From the NCBI GenBank assembly GCA_031274595.1, contig JAISPX010000087.1, forward strand, positions 1 to 32,124: a stretch of DNA of 32,124 bases, given 5' to 3'. Both the position numbers and the translations under genes were made by a program. Shown piece after piece: positions 1-8,209 of the stretch. The stretch is from Prevotellaceae bacterium. GTDB lineage: Bacteria; Bacteroidota; Bacteroidia; Bacteroidales; UBA932. Each line of letters begins with the position of its first letter. Within the stretch, counting starts at the first letter, position 1. The notes beneath the pieces were generated by a model. That model was not told where the DNA came from and searched no databases. It saw only the letters and a program-made list of their open reading frames with translations.

Positions 1-714
1 GTCCTGTTGCAGCGCCCGGCTTTCCGTGAGCTTCTGCGCCGCATAAAAATCGTAATTGCCGCCGTAAACCCTTATCCCGTGCCGGCTTAATTCGCAGACC
101 GTGTGGAGCAGGTTCAGCAGTTTGCGGTCGTGGCTGACCACCAACAGCGTGGCGGAGCAGGACTGAATAAAATCGTAAAGCAATTGTCTGCCTGCTGTGT
201 CCAAATGGTTGGTAGGCTCGTCCAGCATCACAAATTCGGGACGGTGGACGGCAATGCCGGCAAGAAACACTTTGGTTTTTTCTCCGCCGCTGAGCGTATC
301 CATTTTCTGCTGCAAGTCCGGCGCGTCTAATTTCCAATCATCCAATGCTTCGCGGCAACGCTCTTCGATATTCCAGTCGTCGTTGAGCAGGGCGAGGTTG
401 GCTTCCGTTACTTTCCCGTCAAGGATTTCTTTCAGTGCGTGCAGCTTGTCCGCGATTTGTAAAGCTTCGGCAATGGTCAAATGATTGTACTGACCGAAAA
501 TCTGAGGCACATAATAAGGCGCAGCTTCCCGGCTAACCGTCCCTTCCGACGGTTGCTTCAAGTCCGCGATGATTTGCAGCAGGGTGGTTTTTCCCGCGCC
601 GTTGTTGCCGATCAAAGCCGCTTTGTCGCCACGGCTGACGACAAGATGGATATGGCTGAACAGCATGTCTTTATTGGGGTGTATATAAGTAATATTTTGT
701 AAAATAAGCATCAT
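1..714 (-). CDS. ABC-F family ATP-binding protein, N-terminal part (gene runs off window start)
   Basis: Reverse complement from 714 reads MMLILQNITYIHPNKDMLFSHIHLVVSRGDKAALIGNNGAGKTTLLQIIADLKQ..., with Walker A GNNGAGKTT, signature LSGGEKTKVFLAG and Walker B FVMLDEPTNHLD. Confidence 0.93.
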   Translation of the reverse strand, partial: MMLILQNITYIHPNKDMLFSHIHLVVSRGDKAALIGNNGAGKTTLLQIIADLKQPSEGTVSREAAPYYVPQIFGQYNHLTIAEALQIADKLHALKEILDGKVTEANLALLNDDWNIEERCREALDDWKLDAPDLQQKMDTLSGGEKTKVFLAGIAVHRPEFVMLDEPTNHLDTAGRQLLYDFIQSCSATLLVVSHDRKLLNLLHTVCELSRHGIRVYGGNYDFYAAQKLTESRALQQD

Positions 715-950
715 TTCTTTCTTTAAAAAGTGAATAAAAATAGCCAGTCGTTGTACGACTTAGCCGATTGATTTTGTTTTTGAAAGAAATTATATTTTCA
801 TTGGTATGCTTATTTTAATTTATTTGCGATGCAAAGATAGCATTAAATTTTCAATTGTCAACTATTTATTTTGCGTAGGAATGAAAAATTAATAACTTAT
901 AACTGTATCGTTTGCAGGTTAATTGTCCAGAAAGGACAGATTTTCGTTGC

Positions 951-971
951 CCGCAGGTCGTTGACCTGCGG
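951..971. repeat. Perfect palindromic hairpin CCGCAGGTC-gtt-GACCTGCGG (REP-like)
   Basis: 9-bp stem, 3-nt loop; followed by a second small palindrome AGCCC-ttc-GGGCT at 984-996. Confidence 0.7.
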
Positions 972-1062
972 TTATGAAAATCAAGCCCTTCGGGCTAAAC
1001 CGGCATACTTTATTTATTCCACGTTCCTTAAAAATAGGCTATTCACTGATTATCTTCTCAAA

Positions 1063-1131
1063 ACCGAAAGGTTTCCGACCTCTTTACCGAAAGGTTTCCG
1101 ACCTTTTCACCGAAAGGTTTCCGACCTTTTA
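1063..1131. repeat. Three tandem 23-bp units ACCGAAAGGTTTCCGACCTYTTT
   Basis: Units begin at 1063, 1086 and 1109; the 19-bp core accgaaaggtttccgacct is identical in all three. Confidence 0.9.
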
Positions 1132-1214
1132 GGGAAAACGACTAAATATAGCTAATGCATAAAAAACAAATAACATATAGTAACTCATATTACGCAGTCT
1201 CCGGTTTTTAGTTT

Positions 1215-1354
1215 GAGGCTGCCTCCTGAAAAATCGCATGTGATAATTAGGAGATTCTTGGCAAGCCAAGCGAACAAGTTCGATAAGCGGGAATGCTGAA
1301 CTTGATTCAGTACCGCAATGACAATCGCTTTTTTGAGGCTTTTAGGACAGCCTC
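1215..1354. repeat. MITE-like dispersed intergenic repeat, copy 1
   Basis: gaggctgcctcctgaaaaatcgcatgtgataatt..ggagatt...aatgacaatcgctttttt-gaggcttttaggacagcctc; terminal inverted ends and shared blocks with copy 2 at 26150-26278. Confidence 0.75.
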
Positions 1355-1409
1355 ATTTATCATTTACCATTATATCATTAACCACTAACTTACAAATCAA
1401 CAAACAAAC

Positions 1410-1433
1410 AACTCAACAACTCAACAACTCAAC
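1410..1433. repeat. Three tandem 8-bp units AACTCAAC
   Basis: aactcaac aactcaac aactcaac read directly. Confidence 0.85.
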
Positions 1434-1450
1434 AAAAAATGTAATTACAT

Positions 1451-1476
1451 AAAAAACCCGACACAAAAGTATCGGG
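1451..1476 (-). terminator. Intrinsic terminator of hicAB operon
   Basis: Minus strand CCCGATAC-TTTT-GTGTCGGG followed by TTTTTT, just downstream of the hicB stop at 1508. Confidence 0.8.
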
Positions 1477-1507
1477 CAAACAAGTAAAACATTATTAATT
1501 TGTAATC

Positions 1508-1921
1508 TTAAACAATATGTACTTGTTTTAAATCATCTGCCAGCGAATACAACGCCTGTTCTATTTTTTGTTTTTTATCTTTACGCGGATTTCTAAAACC
1601 TGAAATATAATGTGAAAACTGAACCCTGTTAATACCCGTAAGCCTTTCCAGCGCCGATTTTGTAAATATTCCCGAATATGTTTGCAATAAGGTAGGAATG
1701 TCCATTCTATATTCAATTTCATAGTCAGCCTTTAGTATTTCAGGAATGTTTTCTTCCTTATTATATTCTTTCAATAGCCTTATAGCTTCCAAAAAATCCT
1801 TTTTTGCTTCGTAAGGAGTATTACCTGCCGCATATAATCCCTCTGCATTTTCAGCATAAGCCGCATAATGATTTTTACTTTTTTCAATTTTTACAATAAG
1901 TTTTTTCATATTATTTCTCAT
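1508..1921 (-). CDS. hicB: HicB-family antitoxin (HicB-like N-terminal fold plus C-terminal HTH)
   Basis: MKKLIVKIEKSKNHYAAYAENAEGLYAAGNTPYEAKKDFLEAI... then LTGINRVQFSHYISGFRNPRKDKKQKIEQAL HTH; adjacent to hicA. Start may be internal Met at 1909. Confidence 0.85.
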   Translation of the reverse strand: MRNNMKKLIVKIEKSKNHYAAYAENAEGLYAAGNTPYEAKKDFLEAIRLLKEYNKEENIPEILKADYEIEYRMDIPTLLQTYSGIFTKSALERLTGINRVQFSHYISGFRNPRKDKKQKIEQALYSLADDLKQVHIV

Positions 1922-1923
1922 TT

Positions 1924-2106
1924 TTATAAATTCATTTCTTTTTCAATTTTTTTCCTTAATCCCTCCGGCATTTCTTTTGCTCCATGATAAGGTACAGGAT
2001 AACGTTTGCCATTTTTATTTTCGTAAATATAATGGCTTCCTTGTGCTTCAACATATTGCCATTTTTTACTTTTCCGAATAAATCGGTGAAATTCTGAATA
2101 CTTCAT
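1924..2106 (-). CDS. hicA: HicA-family toxin (mRNA interferase)
   Basis: 60 aa, KKWQYVEAQGSHYIYENKNGKRYPVPYHGAKEMPEGLRKKIEKEM with GSHY catalytic-His motif; 2 nt upstream of hicB. Confidence 0.88.
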   Translation of the reverse strand: MKYSEFHRFIRKSKKWQYVEAQGSHYIYENKNGKRYPVPYHGAKEMPEGLRKKIEKEMNL

Positions 2107-2132
2107 TATACATTTCGTTTAAGATTACAACA

Positions 2133-2164
2133 CAAAGATAACGCTTTGTTTATCATTATCCAAA
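2133..2164 (-). promoter_or_regulatory. Bacteroidetes-type promoter for hicAB
   Basis: Minus strand TTTG (2161-2164) - N20 - TAtcTTTG (2133-2140), matching the -33/-7 consensus. Confidence 0.75.
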
Positions 2165-2292
2165 TATTTTAATATATTTATTGGTTAAATAATCTTAAAA
2201 AATAAAATAATCTTTTGTTTTGAAATTTACAATCAATTCCGTAAATTATGAAACAAATTAAACAACGAAGCTCGAAAGAGCATGAAGCATAA

Positions 2293-2322
2293 TTTGACCT
2301 TTTCAGGTCAAATCTTTTTTTG
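2293..2322 (+). terminator. Intrinsic terminator on plus strand with no annotated plus-strand gene upstream
   Basis: TTTGACCT-tttc-AGGTCAAA followed by TCTTTTTTTG. Confidence 0.7.
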
Positions 2323-2324
2323 TC

Positions 2325-2354
2325 AAAAAAAAAGCGCACAAATACATTTGTGCG
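2325..2354 (-). terminator. Intrinsic terminator, minus strand, likely end of phage-element operon
   Basis: Minus strand CGCACAAAT-gt-ATTTGTGCG followed by CTTTTTTTTT; downstream of the 2539 stop. Confidence 0.7.
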
Positions 2355-2538
2355 AATTGCGGAATACCTTTTTAAAGCGGCACGGAAAACAAAGTTCCGT
2401 GCGTTCTGCATCATACAGGAATAACATAATAACTGTACAGTTGGTTAATCTTCAAAACAAATTTAGCCATATCATCATAATTACTAAATTCTTCCGTCCT
2501 TACAAGGCGTTTGCCTGCATACAATAACACAATATACA

Positions 2539-2883
2539 TTATTTTGCCCCCCTGTCAACAACCTGTTTATTTGAAAAAACATAACAAACAGGCCAAAAAT
2601 CAAACTCGTCCAATTCTTCGGCTATATCCTCTTTCGGCTTTTGCACTTTTCTCGGCTGTCCCCAAAGCAGTAAAGCCTTTTCGCCCTTTTTCACAATCTT
2701 ACCCATCTCGTTCCACTGCCGCAAGGTATTCAATCTAAAATGCCCCTCGCTCTGGTAAATCTTCTTCAAACCCTCGTTAATAGTTTCAATCTGTCCTTCG
2801 TCAATTAACTTGCGTAACGGTTTGCTTAATCCTTTCAATTCTGCACGTTTCTCGTTTAATTTGCTTTCTTTAAAATTTTTCAT
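2539..2883 (-). CDS. ArdC N-terminal-like (ssDNA-binding-like) small phage protein
   Basis: HFRLNTLRQWNEMGKIVKKGEKALLLWGQPRK resembles the ArdC N-terminal pattern. Confidence 0.6.
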   Translation of the reverse strand: MKNFKESKLNEKRAELKGLSKPLRKLIDEGQIETINEGLKKIYQSEGHFRLNTLRQWNEMGKIVKKGEKALLLWGQPRKVQKPKEDIAEELDEFDFWPVCYVFSNKQVVDRGAK

Positions 2884-2975
2884 AACTTTGCCCTCTCGTA
2901 ATTAAATTTTACTCATAAAATTTGATTGAAAACAGGCGGGCGTCTGACCATAGTCCCGCCTGTTGTCATTTTCTC

Positions 2976-3407
2976 TCAAAATACAATTTCCGCTTCTATT
3001 TCTTCAACTTTCACTTTTATCTCGCTTCTCAGAAACTCAATAAACTTAAAAATCAAAGTAACATTTGAAATAGAAAAAAGGTCTTCGTTTCTGTAACCGT
3101 TTTTCATTCCCTGAAAAATGATTCTGGAATTTGAAGTTTCAAAAACTCCTGTTTTTTCTTCGCTCTTCAACTCTTTTTGCAGTTCCCGCAAACTTGCATC
3201 TACATGCAAAAACTTTTCCCGATTGTCAGCAAGTTTTTTCTTGTAGTTCAATTCCTGCAAGCGTTCTGCAAGTTCCTTCTGCAAATCTGTAATTGATTTT
3301 TTTTCAACCGATTTTTGTTCGGTTTTGTTTTCCGCCTGTGCGGAATTTTTTGTTTGTGCGCCTTGCGCCTGTGATGTAACATTTACATCTTTTTCATTTT
3401 TACTCAT
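2976..3407 (-). CDS. Hypothetical phage-element protein (charged, coiled-coil-like)
   Basis: Intact 143-aa ORF with its own consensus promoter 65 nt upstream. Confidence 0.7.
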   Translation of the reverse strand: MSKNEKDVNVTSQAQGAQTKNSAQAENKTEQKSVEKKSITDLQKELAERLQELNYKKKLADNREKFLHVDASLRELQKELKSEEKTGVFETSNSRIIFQGMKNGYRNEDLFSISNVTLIFKFIEFLRSEIKVKVEEIEAEIVF

Positions 3408-3471
3408 AATTTTAACTTTTTTTATTTAATTAATAAATTGTATCTCGATGTCTGACTACCTCAATACACTA

Positions 3472-3503
3472 CAAAGTTACAAAATACATTTCACACTACC
3501 AAA
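3472..3503 (-). promoter_or_regulatory. Bacteroidetes-type promoter for the 2976-3407 gene
   Basis: Minus strand TTTG (3500-3503) - N20 - TAacTTTG (3472-3479). Confidence 0.7.
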
Positions 3504-3643
3504 TTTATAATCAATTATTTGCACACGCTTAACAAAGTTTAACTATATGCAATTAACTAATTATCAATACAATACAAGGGAAATATTTTTAAATTCCCAT
3601 AATAAAAATCATAAAATATTGATATGATTTTATTTAAGAGTTC

Positions 3644-3670
3644 AAAAGGGAAATAAATTTCCCTTTTTTT
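3644..3670. terminator. Bidirectional terminator-like hairpin downstream of terL
   Basis: AAAAGGGAAAT-aa-ATTTCCCTTTT followed by TTT; A/T tracts on both sides. Confidence 0.65.
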
Positions 3671-3702
3671 GTCGAAAGACCCCGCACCGCCCTGAAATTT
3701 TT

Positions 3703-3917
3703 TGTAATTACATTTGATTTTTTTTGTACGGAATATGCTAACTATATTTTTTAGTTTCAGCCGCTCCGTTCAAAAACCAAAATTCCTATTTTTTGCGTTA
3801 GGGATTGCAGCGGCTACCCCACAGCGAAGCGAGGAGTAATAGCGTAAAGCCCGCCTGTACTCCGTTAAACAACAGACATAGAGTTTTGTAATTACAAGCG
3901 TAGCGATGTAATTACAT
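3703..3917. repeat. TGTAATTACA palindromes (3703-3712, 3887-3896, 3907-3916)
   Basis: Three identical 10-bp palindromes; the last two are spaced exactly 20 bp. A fourth copy lies at 1440-1449. Confidence 0.7.
3766..3875 (+). ncRNA. Candidate structured RNA (resembles a recurring Bacteroidetes intergenic motif, possibly Flavo-1-like)
   Basis: aattcctattttttgcgttagggattgcagcggctacc...gaGGAGTAatagcgtaaagcccgcctgTACTCC; resemblance is from memory and unverified. Confidence 0.4.
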
Positions 3918-4023
3918 ATCTCTATACCTATTTGTGCGTAACAATGTCATAATAACAAGCGAAGCGTAAAGTTAGATATGACTTTGTAAAGCATATAAAG
4001 TAAGGAGTACAGGAACGCCCAAA

Positions 4024-5643
4024 TTATTTAATTATTCCTGAACCTAAAATAAACTGTGTTGATTGTTGTGGATATAAATTCATACCTATAAGTAATGTAT
4101 CGAAAGCATCTGTACCATCTGTACGGTACTCTAATTTATCCTCTTCTGATTCTGCAAGTTTTTCGCCTGATTTATCCTTTGAAAAGCCATTGCTGTTAAC
4201 AACTACTCCTGTATGTCCTAATGCAAGCAGCAGGGCATCGTTATTATCTTTGTTGAATTGCGGAAATAAATACTTTTGACCTTTCAGGGCTTGGTCAATC
4301 ATAATGTATTTTTCACGATGTTTCAATGGGTTACCTATGTGTACGCGCTGAATAGTCCATCCATTTTTAAAAAATTGGTCGCAAATAACAGATGCGAAAT
4401 CATCATCATTTACAGCGTAATTACTTCCGAGAGCTGTGTTATCATAGTAATAAATTACTTCACGTGTTGGATGATAGATATAATATTCGCAGAAGTCATT
4501 AACAATCTCACGTAATTTGCGCTCATACTTCACATAGAAAGATTTAATAACTTTCATTTGGCTGCCTTGCTGTTGTGCCGCAACCAGCCAATTAATATTT
4601 GCGTTATAATCAAAAGCAATACATATAGGTTTGTTCGGGGCAATATCACCATCCTGACGGCAATCGGATTTTGCAATCTTTGATAAATTATATTCTAAAC
4701 TTTGTAAGTAGTTGTTATTAAAAGCAGTATAGGTATGTATATCTTCATTGTAGGAAGGATAAAAACCATCGAGTAAGCGAGTGATGCGCCTGCATAATAT
4801 TGAGGTTTGAAATACAAGCGGCGAAAGGTCGCGTTTCATTTGGCGGATATATTTTTCGCCCAGAATTTGAATGTTCTCTATTGTTGAAAATTCGCGATAA
4901 TAAGTAGCGATTGAACGGAATTCAGACAGTATTTGATTGTATTCACAAAGTACTCTATTGCGATGTTCGGTTTTAGGTTCTTGTTTAAGCCGCCAGATTT
5001 CGTACACTAATCCATGAATTGCATCAATCAGTTCGGTGTCCATGAATTCACGGTAACGGAAAAACCACGAGCCTTTTTTTGTTGTCGGCATATCTGAAAG
5101 TATAAGTAACCCATGATGCCACGGACAATTACCAAAATATTTTTTTATTGCTCCGTTTGCCGGCAGTGTTTCATCTTTCAGTTTTTCGTGGTCTATAAAT
5201 TTTGCTTCATCTATGGAAATATAATCAAGAGTTAATGAATTTGACGAACCTTTTACATCTTGAGAAATTATATGCTGAATTGCTCCATTATACCAACTTA
5301 TCACATAGTCATACCGCATAGGTTTGATTATTGGTTCGGCAAAGCCCATACTTTTTGATGGACGATGCCCGACTACATAATGAACATCGCGCACCCAACC
5401 CATTTCGCGCAAAGCCGCAAAAGTTGCCGGCAATGTTCTGGTTAATGCCTGTTGAAATGTAGCGGCGACAAATGCGCCTGCGCTTCGCGGCATGGCATGA
5501 ATATTGCGAAGCAAACGAGGCGCGGCAATTCCGTGCGATTTGCCAAACCTGCGCCCGGCAATAATCACTTCTGTATTTGCGCCTGTGTACATTGCCTCAA
5601 GTTGTGCATCGTTAAAATACAATAGTTTATTCGGCTCGCTCAT
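4024..5643 (-). CDS. terL: Phage terminase large subunit
   Basis: Walker A AGRRFGKSHG, Walker B YISIDEAKF, C-terminal nuclease-like acidic motifs (IAFDYNANINW, TDGTDAFDTLL). Confidence 0.9.
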   Translation of the reverse strand: MSEPNKLLYFNDAQLEAMYTGANTEVIIAGRRFGKSHGIAAPRLLRNIHAMPRSAGAFVAATFQQALTRTLPATFAALREMGWVRDVHYVVGHRPSKSMGFAEPIIKPMRYDYVISWYNGAIQHIISQDVKGSSNSLTLDYISIDEAKFIDHEKLKDETLPANGAIKKYFGNCPWHHGLLILSDMPTTKKGSWFFRYREFMDTELIDAIHGLVYEIWRLKQEPKTEHRNRVLCEYNQILSEFRSIATYYREFSTIENIQILGEKYIRQMKRDLSPLVFQTSILCRRITRLLDGFYPSYNEDIHTYTAFNNNYLQSLEYNLSKIAKSDCRQDGDIAPNKPICIAFDYNANINWLVAAQQQGSQMKVIKSFYVKYERKLREIVNDFCEYYIYHPTREVIYYYDNTALGSNYAVNDDDFASVICDQFFKNGWTIQRVHIGNPLKHREKYIMIDQALKGQKYLFPQFNKDNNDALLLALGHTGVVVNSNGFSKDKSGEKLAESEEDKLEYRTDGTDAFDTLLIGMNLYPQQSTQFILGSGIIK

Positions 5644-6205
5644 CGTCTATTTCGTATTCAATATTTTGTATTTCTATTTCGCCGATATATTTCTTTTTTA
5701 AGGTCTCAATTTTTTCGCGTAGATTTTCAACAGGTTTAAGTCCGATTGTCGTTGGATCGGAACTTGGTTCAAATGTTGGCGGAACAATTTCGTCGAACGG
5801 TAATTGTTCGCCATCTTCAATATCGAGTTTATTATTTTTTATAAATGCCATTGCTATTTTTGACAGCGCTGTTGCCTCTTTGGTTTGTCCATCTATTGCC
5901 ATTTTCGCCGCTTTTTCAAGCAAATAATTCACGCGATGCCTGTGCCATTCTTTACCTGCATTACGCACATTTCCAAGCAATAATTTTATATTGATTATAT
6001 CGCGATAAGCCTGCGATTTTTCTATCTGATAATTATTAATCAGATAATCGCGAATTTCAGCATCGCTTGATAAAGGATTTTCGAGCCAGTAAGTAAATGC
6101 AGCTCGATAACGTATTAACATGGCTTTTTCATGTTCCGATACTGTTGCCGGAATTGCATCAAACAGCATTATGTTCATTTTATCAATGATATTTTGTTTA
6201 GCCAT
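5627..6205 (-). CDS. Terminase small subunit-like protein
   Basis: Directly upstream of and overlapping terL; MAKQNIIDKMNIML...; the ORF track starts further upstream at 6277. Confidence 0.6.
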   Translation of the reverse strand: MAKQNIIDKMNIMLFDAIPATVSEHEKAMLIRYRAAFTYWLENPLSSDAEIRDYLINNYQIEKSQAYRDIINIKLLLGNVRNAGKEWHRHRVNYLLEKAAKMAIDGQTKEATALSKIAMAFIKNNKLDIEDGEQLPFDEIVPPTFEPSSDPTTIGLKPVENLREKIETLKKKYIGEIEIQNIEYEIDDERAE

Positions 6206-6470
6206 GTTCCGATTGAGTTTGTTTTTTAAGAAAATCGAGCATGGCAGTTTCGGCTTGCGGCGAGCCTTTTTGCGCAAACTGTAAAGTTTGCTTGCGCAAT
6301 TCTATTTGGGTTTTAAGTTTACCTTTCCAATACGCTTTTGCCGATTCGGATTTGTTCGCTTTTATTTCTCTGCGAAAATCTTGTATATCCTTATCAAGCA
6401 TCATTGCAATTTCGTCAACGGTAAAAAACAATGAGGCGTATTCTTCTATTAGTTCAATGTCTGATTGCAT
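6198..6470 (-). CDS. Small HTH-like protein in terminase operon
   Basis: 90 aa, IELIEEYASLFFTVDEIAMMLDKDIQDF HTH-like; translationally coupled to neighbours. Confidence 0.6.
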   Translation of the reverse strand: MQSDIELIEEYASLFFTVDEIAMMLDKDIQDFRREIKANKSESAKAYWKGKLKTQIELRKQTLQFAQKGSPQAETAMLDFLKKQTQSEHG

Positions 6471-6888
6471 TTTGTTTCATATTGTTTAAATCATTAATAA
6501 CAGTATCAATAAGATTTTTTTCATAAGAAATAAATCCACATTCATATCTCAGGTTCATGGTAGCGTTTGCGCTCATAACCGCAACACCTGACACATCAGG
6601 GCTTTCAAGCAATACAAGTTTTGCGTGCGTATTACAAAGATAAATTTCGTCTGCAACCTGTTCAAGAAATAATAAATTACTTCTGTGTCGTTTTGCGATG
6701 GTAAAATCAAGCATCAATGTAAGATGTTTGATTTTGCTCCGTTCTCGAAGCAATTTGCGTGCAAAGGCTTCAGCCACAGCAAAAGAGCAGATAGTTAATT
6801 TATCTGCTCTTTCAACTTTACTGATTAAAGTGTTAACTATCGTCCATGCATCAGTCTTTCGGAGAAATATTTTCTGTTGTAAATCCAA
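6454..6888 (-). CDS. Phospholipase D-like domain protein (single HKD motif)
   Basis: NTHAKLVLLESPDVSGVAVMSANATMNLRYECGFI matches the HxK...SxN layout of the PLD superfamily. Confidence 0.65.
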   Translation of the reverse strand: MDLQQKIFLRKTDAWTIVNTLISKVERADKLTICSFAVAEAFARKLLRERSKIKHLTLMLDFTIAKRHRSNLLFLEQVADEIYLCNTHAKLVLLESPDVSGVAVMSANATMNLRYECGFISYEKNLIDTVINDLNNMKQNAIRH

Positions 6889-7582
6889 GTTCCTTTAATT
6901 TCGCTATTGTTTCATCATCGAAATTTTGTTGATTTGCAAGCATGGCATTAATACGCTCCTGTATTTTTTCACGTTTTTTATCGTCGATTTTTTCAGGTTC
7001 GGCGAGCGAGCGTGAAATATAGGTCCTAATAGCGTTCACCTGTTGCGGAGTTAAGTCGGCATTTTCACCTTCGAGAGTAATATCAATATTATCATCTTCG
7101 GACGCTTTACCTTCGGCAACCCATTTGTCAATAATATCCCAGTTTTTAGCGATAGCATCATCGAGTTCGGCTATTTGTTTGCGTAATTTTTGCCTTTTGG
7201 TTTTGCCTTTTACTGCTTTCATCTCGGCATGAGCGCCACGTAAAATCTTGTATTTTTCCGTATTTTTATCATACAGAATTTTCAAGTTATCAGGCAAATC
7301 TTCATATTTTATTTTGCCTTCAATGTCAATGATTGCACGTTCCGCCTTTGGCTGTTGATCTATTTTGGGAGGATGTTTTTCATCGAGTACGATTGTCTGT
7401 TTTTTGACAATCGATTTCGATCCGCTTGCTATCTTATCAAGTTCATAACGGAGTTTGCTCATTACTACCTTTCTATTAAGATAGTGCAATATCGCTTTGT
7501 TTTTTGAATATTTGGAAAGAAGTGAAATACCGGCGTAATAGTCCGGTGTTTCACTTTCAAGCCATTTTTTTATATCATTCAT
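6851..7582 (-). CDS. Hypothetical phage structural-module protein
   Basis: Intact 243-aa ORF between capsid and terminase genes. Confidence 0.65.
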   Translation of the reverse strand: MNDIKKWLESETPDYYAGISLLSKYSKNKAILHYLNRKVVMSKLRYELDKIASGSKSIVKKQTIVLDEKHPPKIDQQPKAERAIIDIEGKIKYEDLPDNLKILYDKNTEKYKILRGAHAEMKAVKGKTKRQKLRKQIAELDDAIAKNWDIIDKWVAEGKASEDDNIDITLEGENADLTPQQVNAIRTYISRSLAEPEKIDDKKREKIQERINAMLANQQNFDDETIAKLKELGFTTENISPKD

Positions 7583-7591
7583 AGAACCAAA

Positions 7592-8179
7592 TTAAATACC
7601 GCCATCGTCATCTGTAGGAGTGAATACTCCTGTTTCGCAATCAAGCGAACCATCAGCCAATAACAATTCGCCTTTGTATCCCGGCAGCGGAGTTACGTCC
7701 GGAGCGGTAATTTCAATCGTTATACCTTTTGCGCTTCCGGGAGCATCGCCAGTATCGCCGGTAATGGTTGCTTCAACATCGTAATCATCACTGCCGATAA
7801 CAACAAATCTGTTAAGCGGCAACGGAATGATGAAAATGCACGATGCGTTTATTGTTGCCTTAACAAGATTTTTTGCTTCGTCTGTTATGTCGGGATAAGA
7901 GAGCGTACATTTGTTGTTAAACATTTTGCAATCCTTTTCGCCGATACCTTCAAACGTTGCCTTGCCTTTACCTTGTGTAGTATAGACCGAAAACCAGTGT
8001 TTATCCTCTTTAAGAACAAAATCACCTGCGTAGTTCACAGCTGCGGTTATTGTTACTGCATCTTCGTTTTGAATGGTTGGAAATGCCGCTATGTGCGACT
8101 TGGGTATCCAATAACCTATTCGTTTGATGCCCGAAGGATTTACTTTACCTTCAGGCCAGTTTAATGAGTCGAATATCAT
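7592..8179 (-). CDS. Hypothetical phage structural protein
   Basis: 195 aa directly downstream of the capsid gene; GIKRIGYWIPKSHIAAFPTIQ..., beta-rich composition. Confidence 0.65.
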   Translation of the reverse strand: MIFDSLNWPEGKVNPSGIKRIGYWIPKSHIAAFPTIQNEDAVTITAAVNYAGDFVLKEDKHWFSVYTTQGKGKATFEGIGEKDCKMFNNKCTLSYPDITDEAKNLVKATINASCIFIIPLPLNRFVVIGSDDYDVEATITGDTGDAPGSAKGITIEITAPDVTPLPGYKGELLLADGSLDCETGVFTPTDDDGGI

Positions 8180-8209
8180 ATTTTATTTTTTTTATAATTC
8201 AACATTTAA

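Noticed and set aside
103-702. Plus-strand ORFs 103-330, 197-484, 481-702
   Set aside because: Antisense to the clear ABC-F reading frame.
871-1155. 94-aa plus ORF
   Set aside because: Composed largely of REP-like and 23-bp repeat sequence; no protein-like features.
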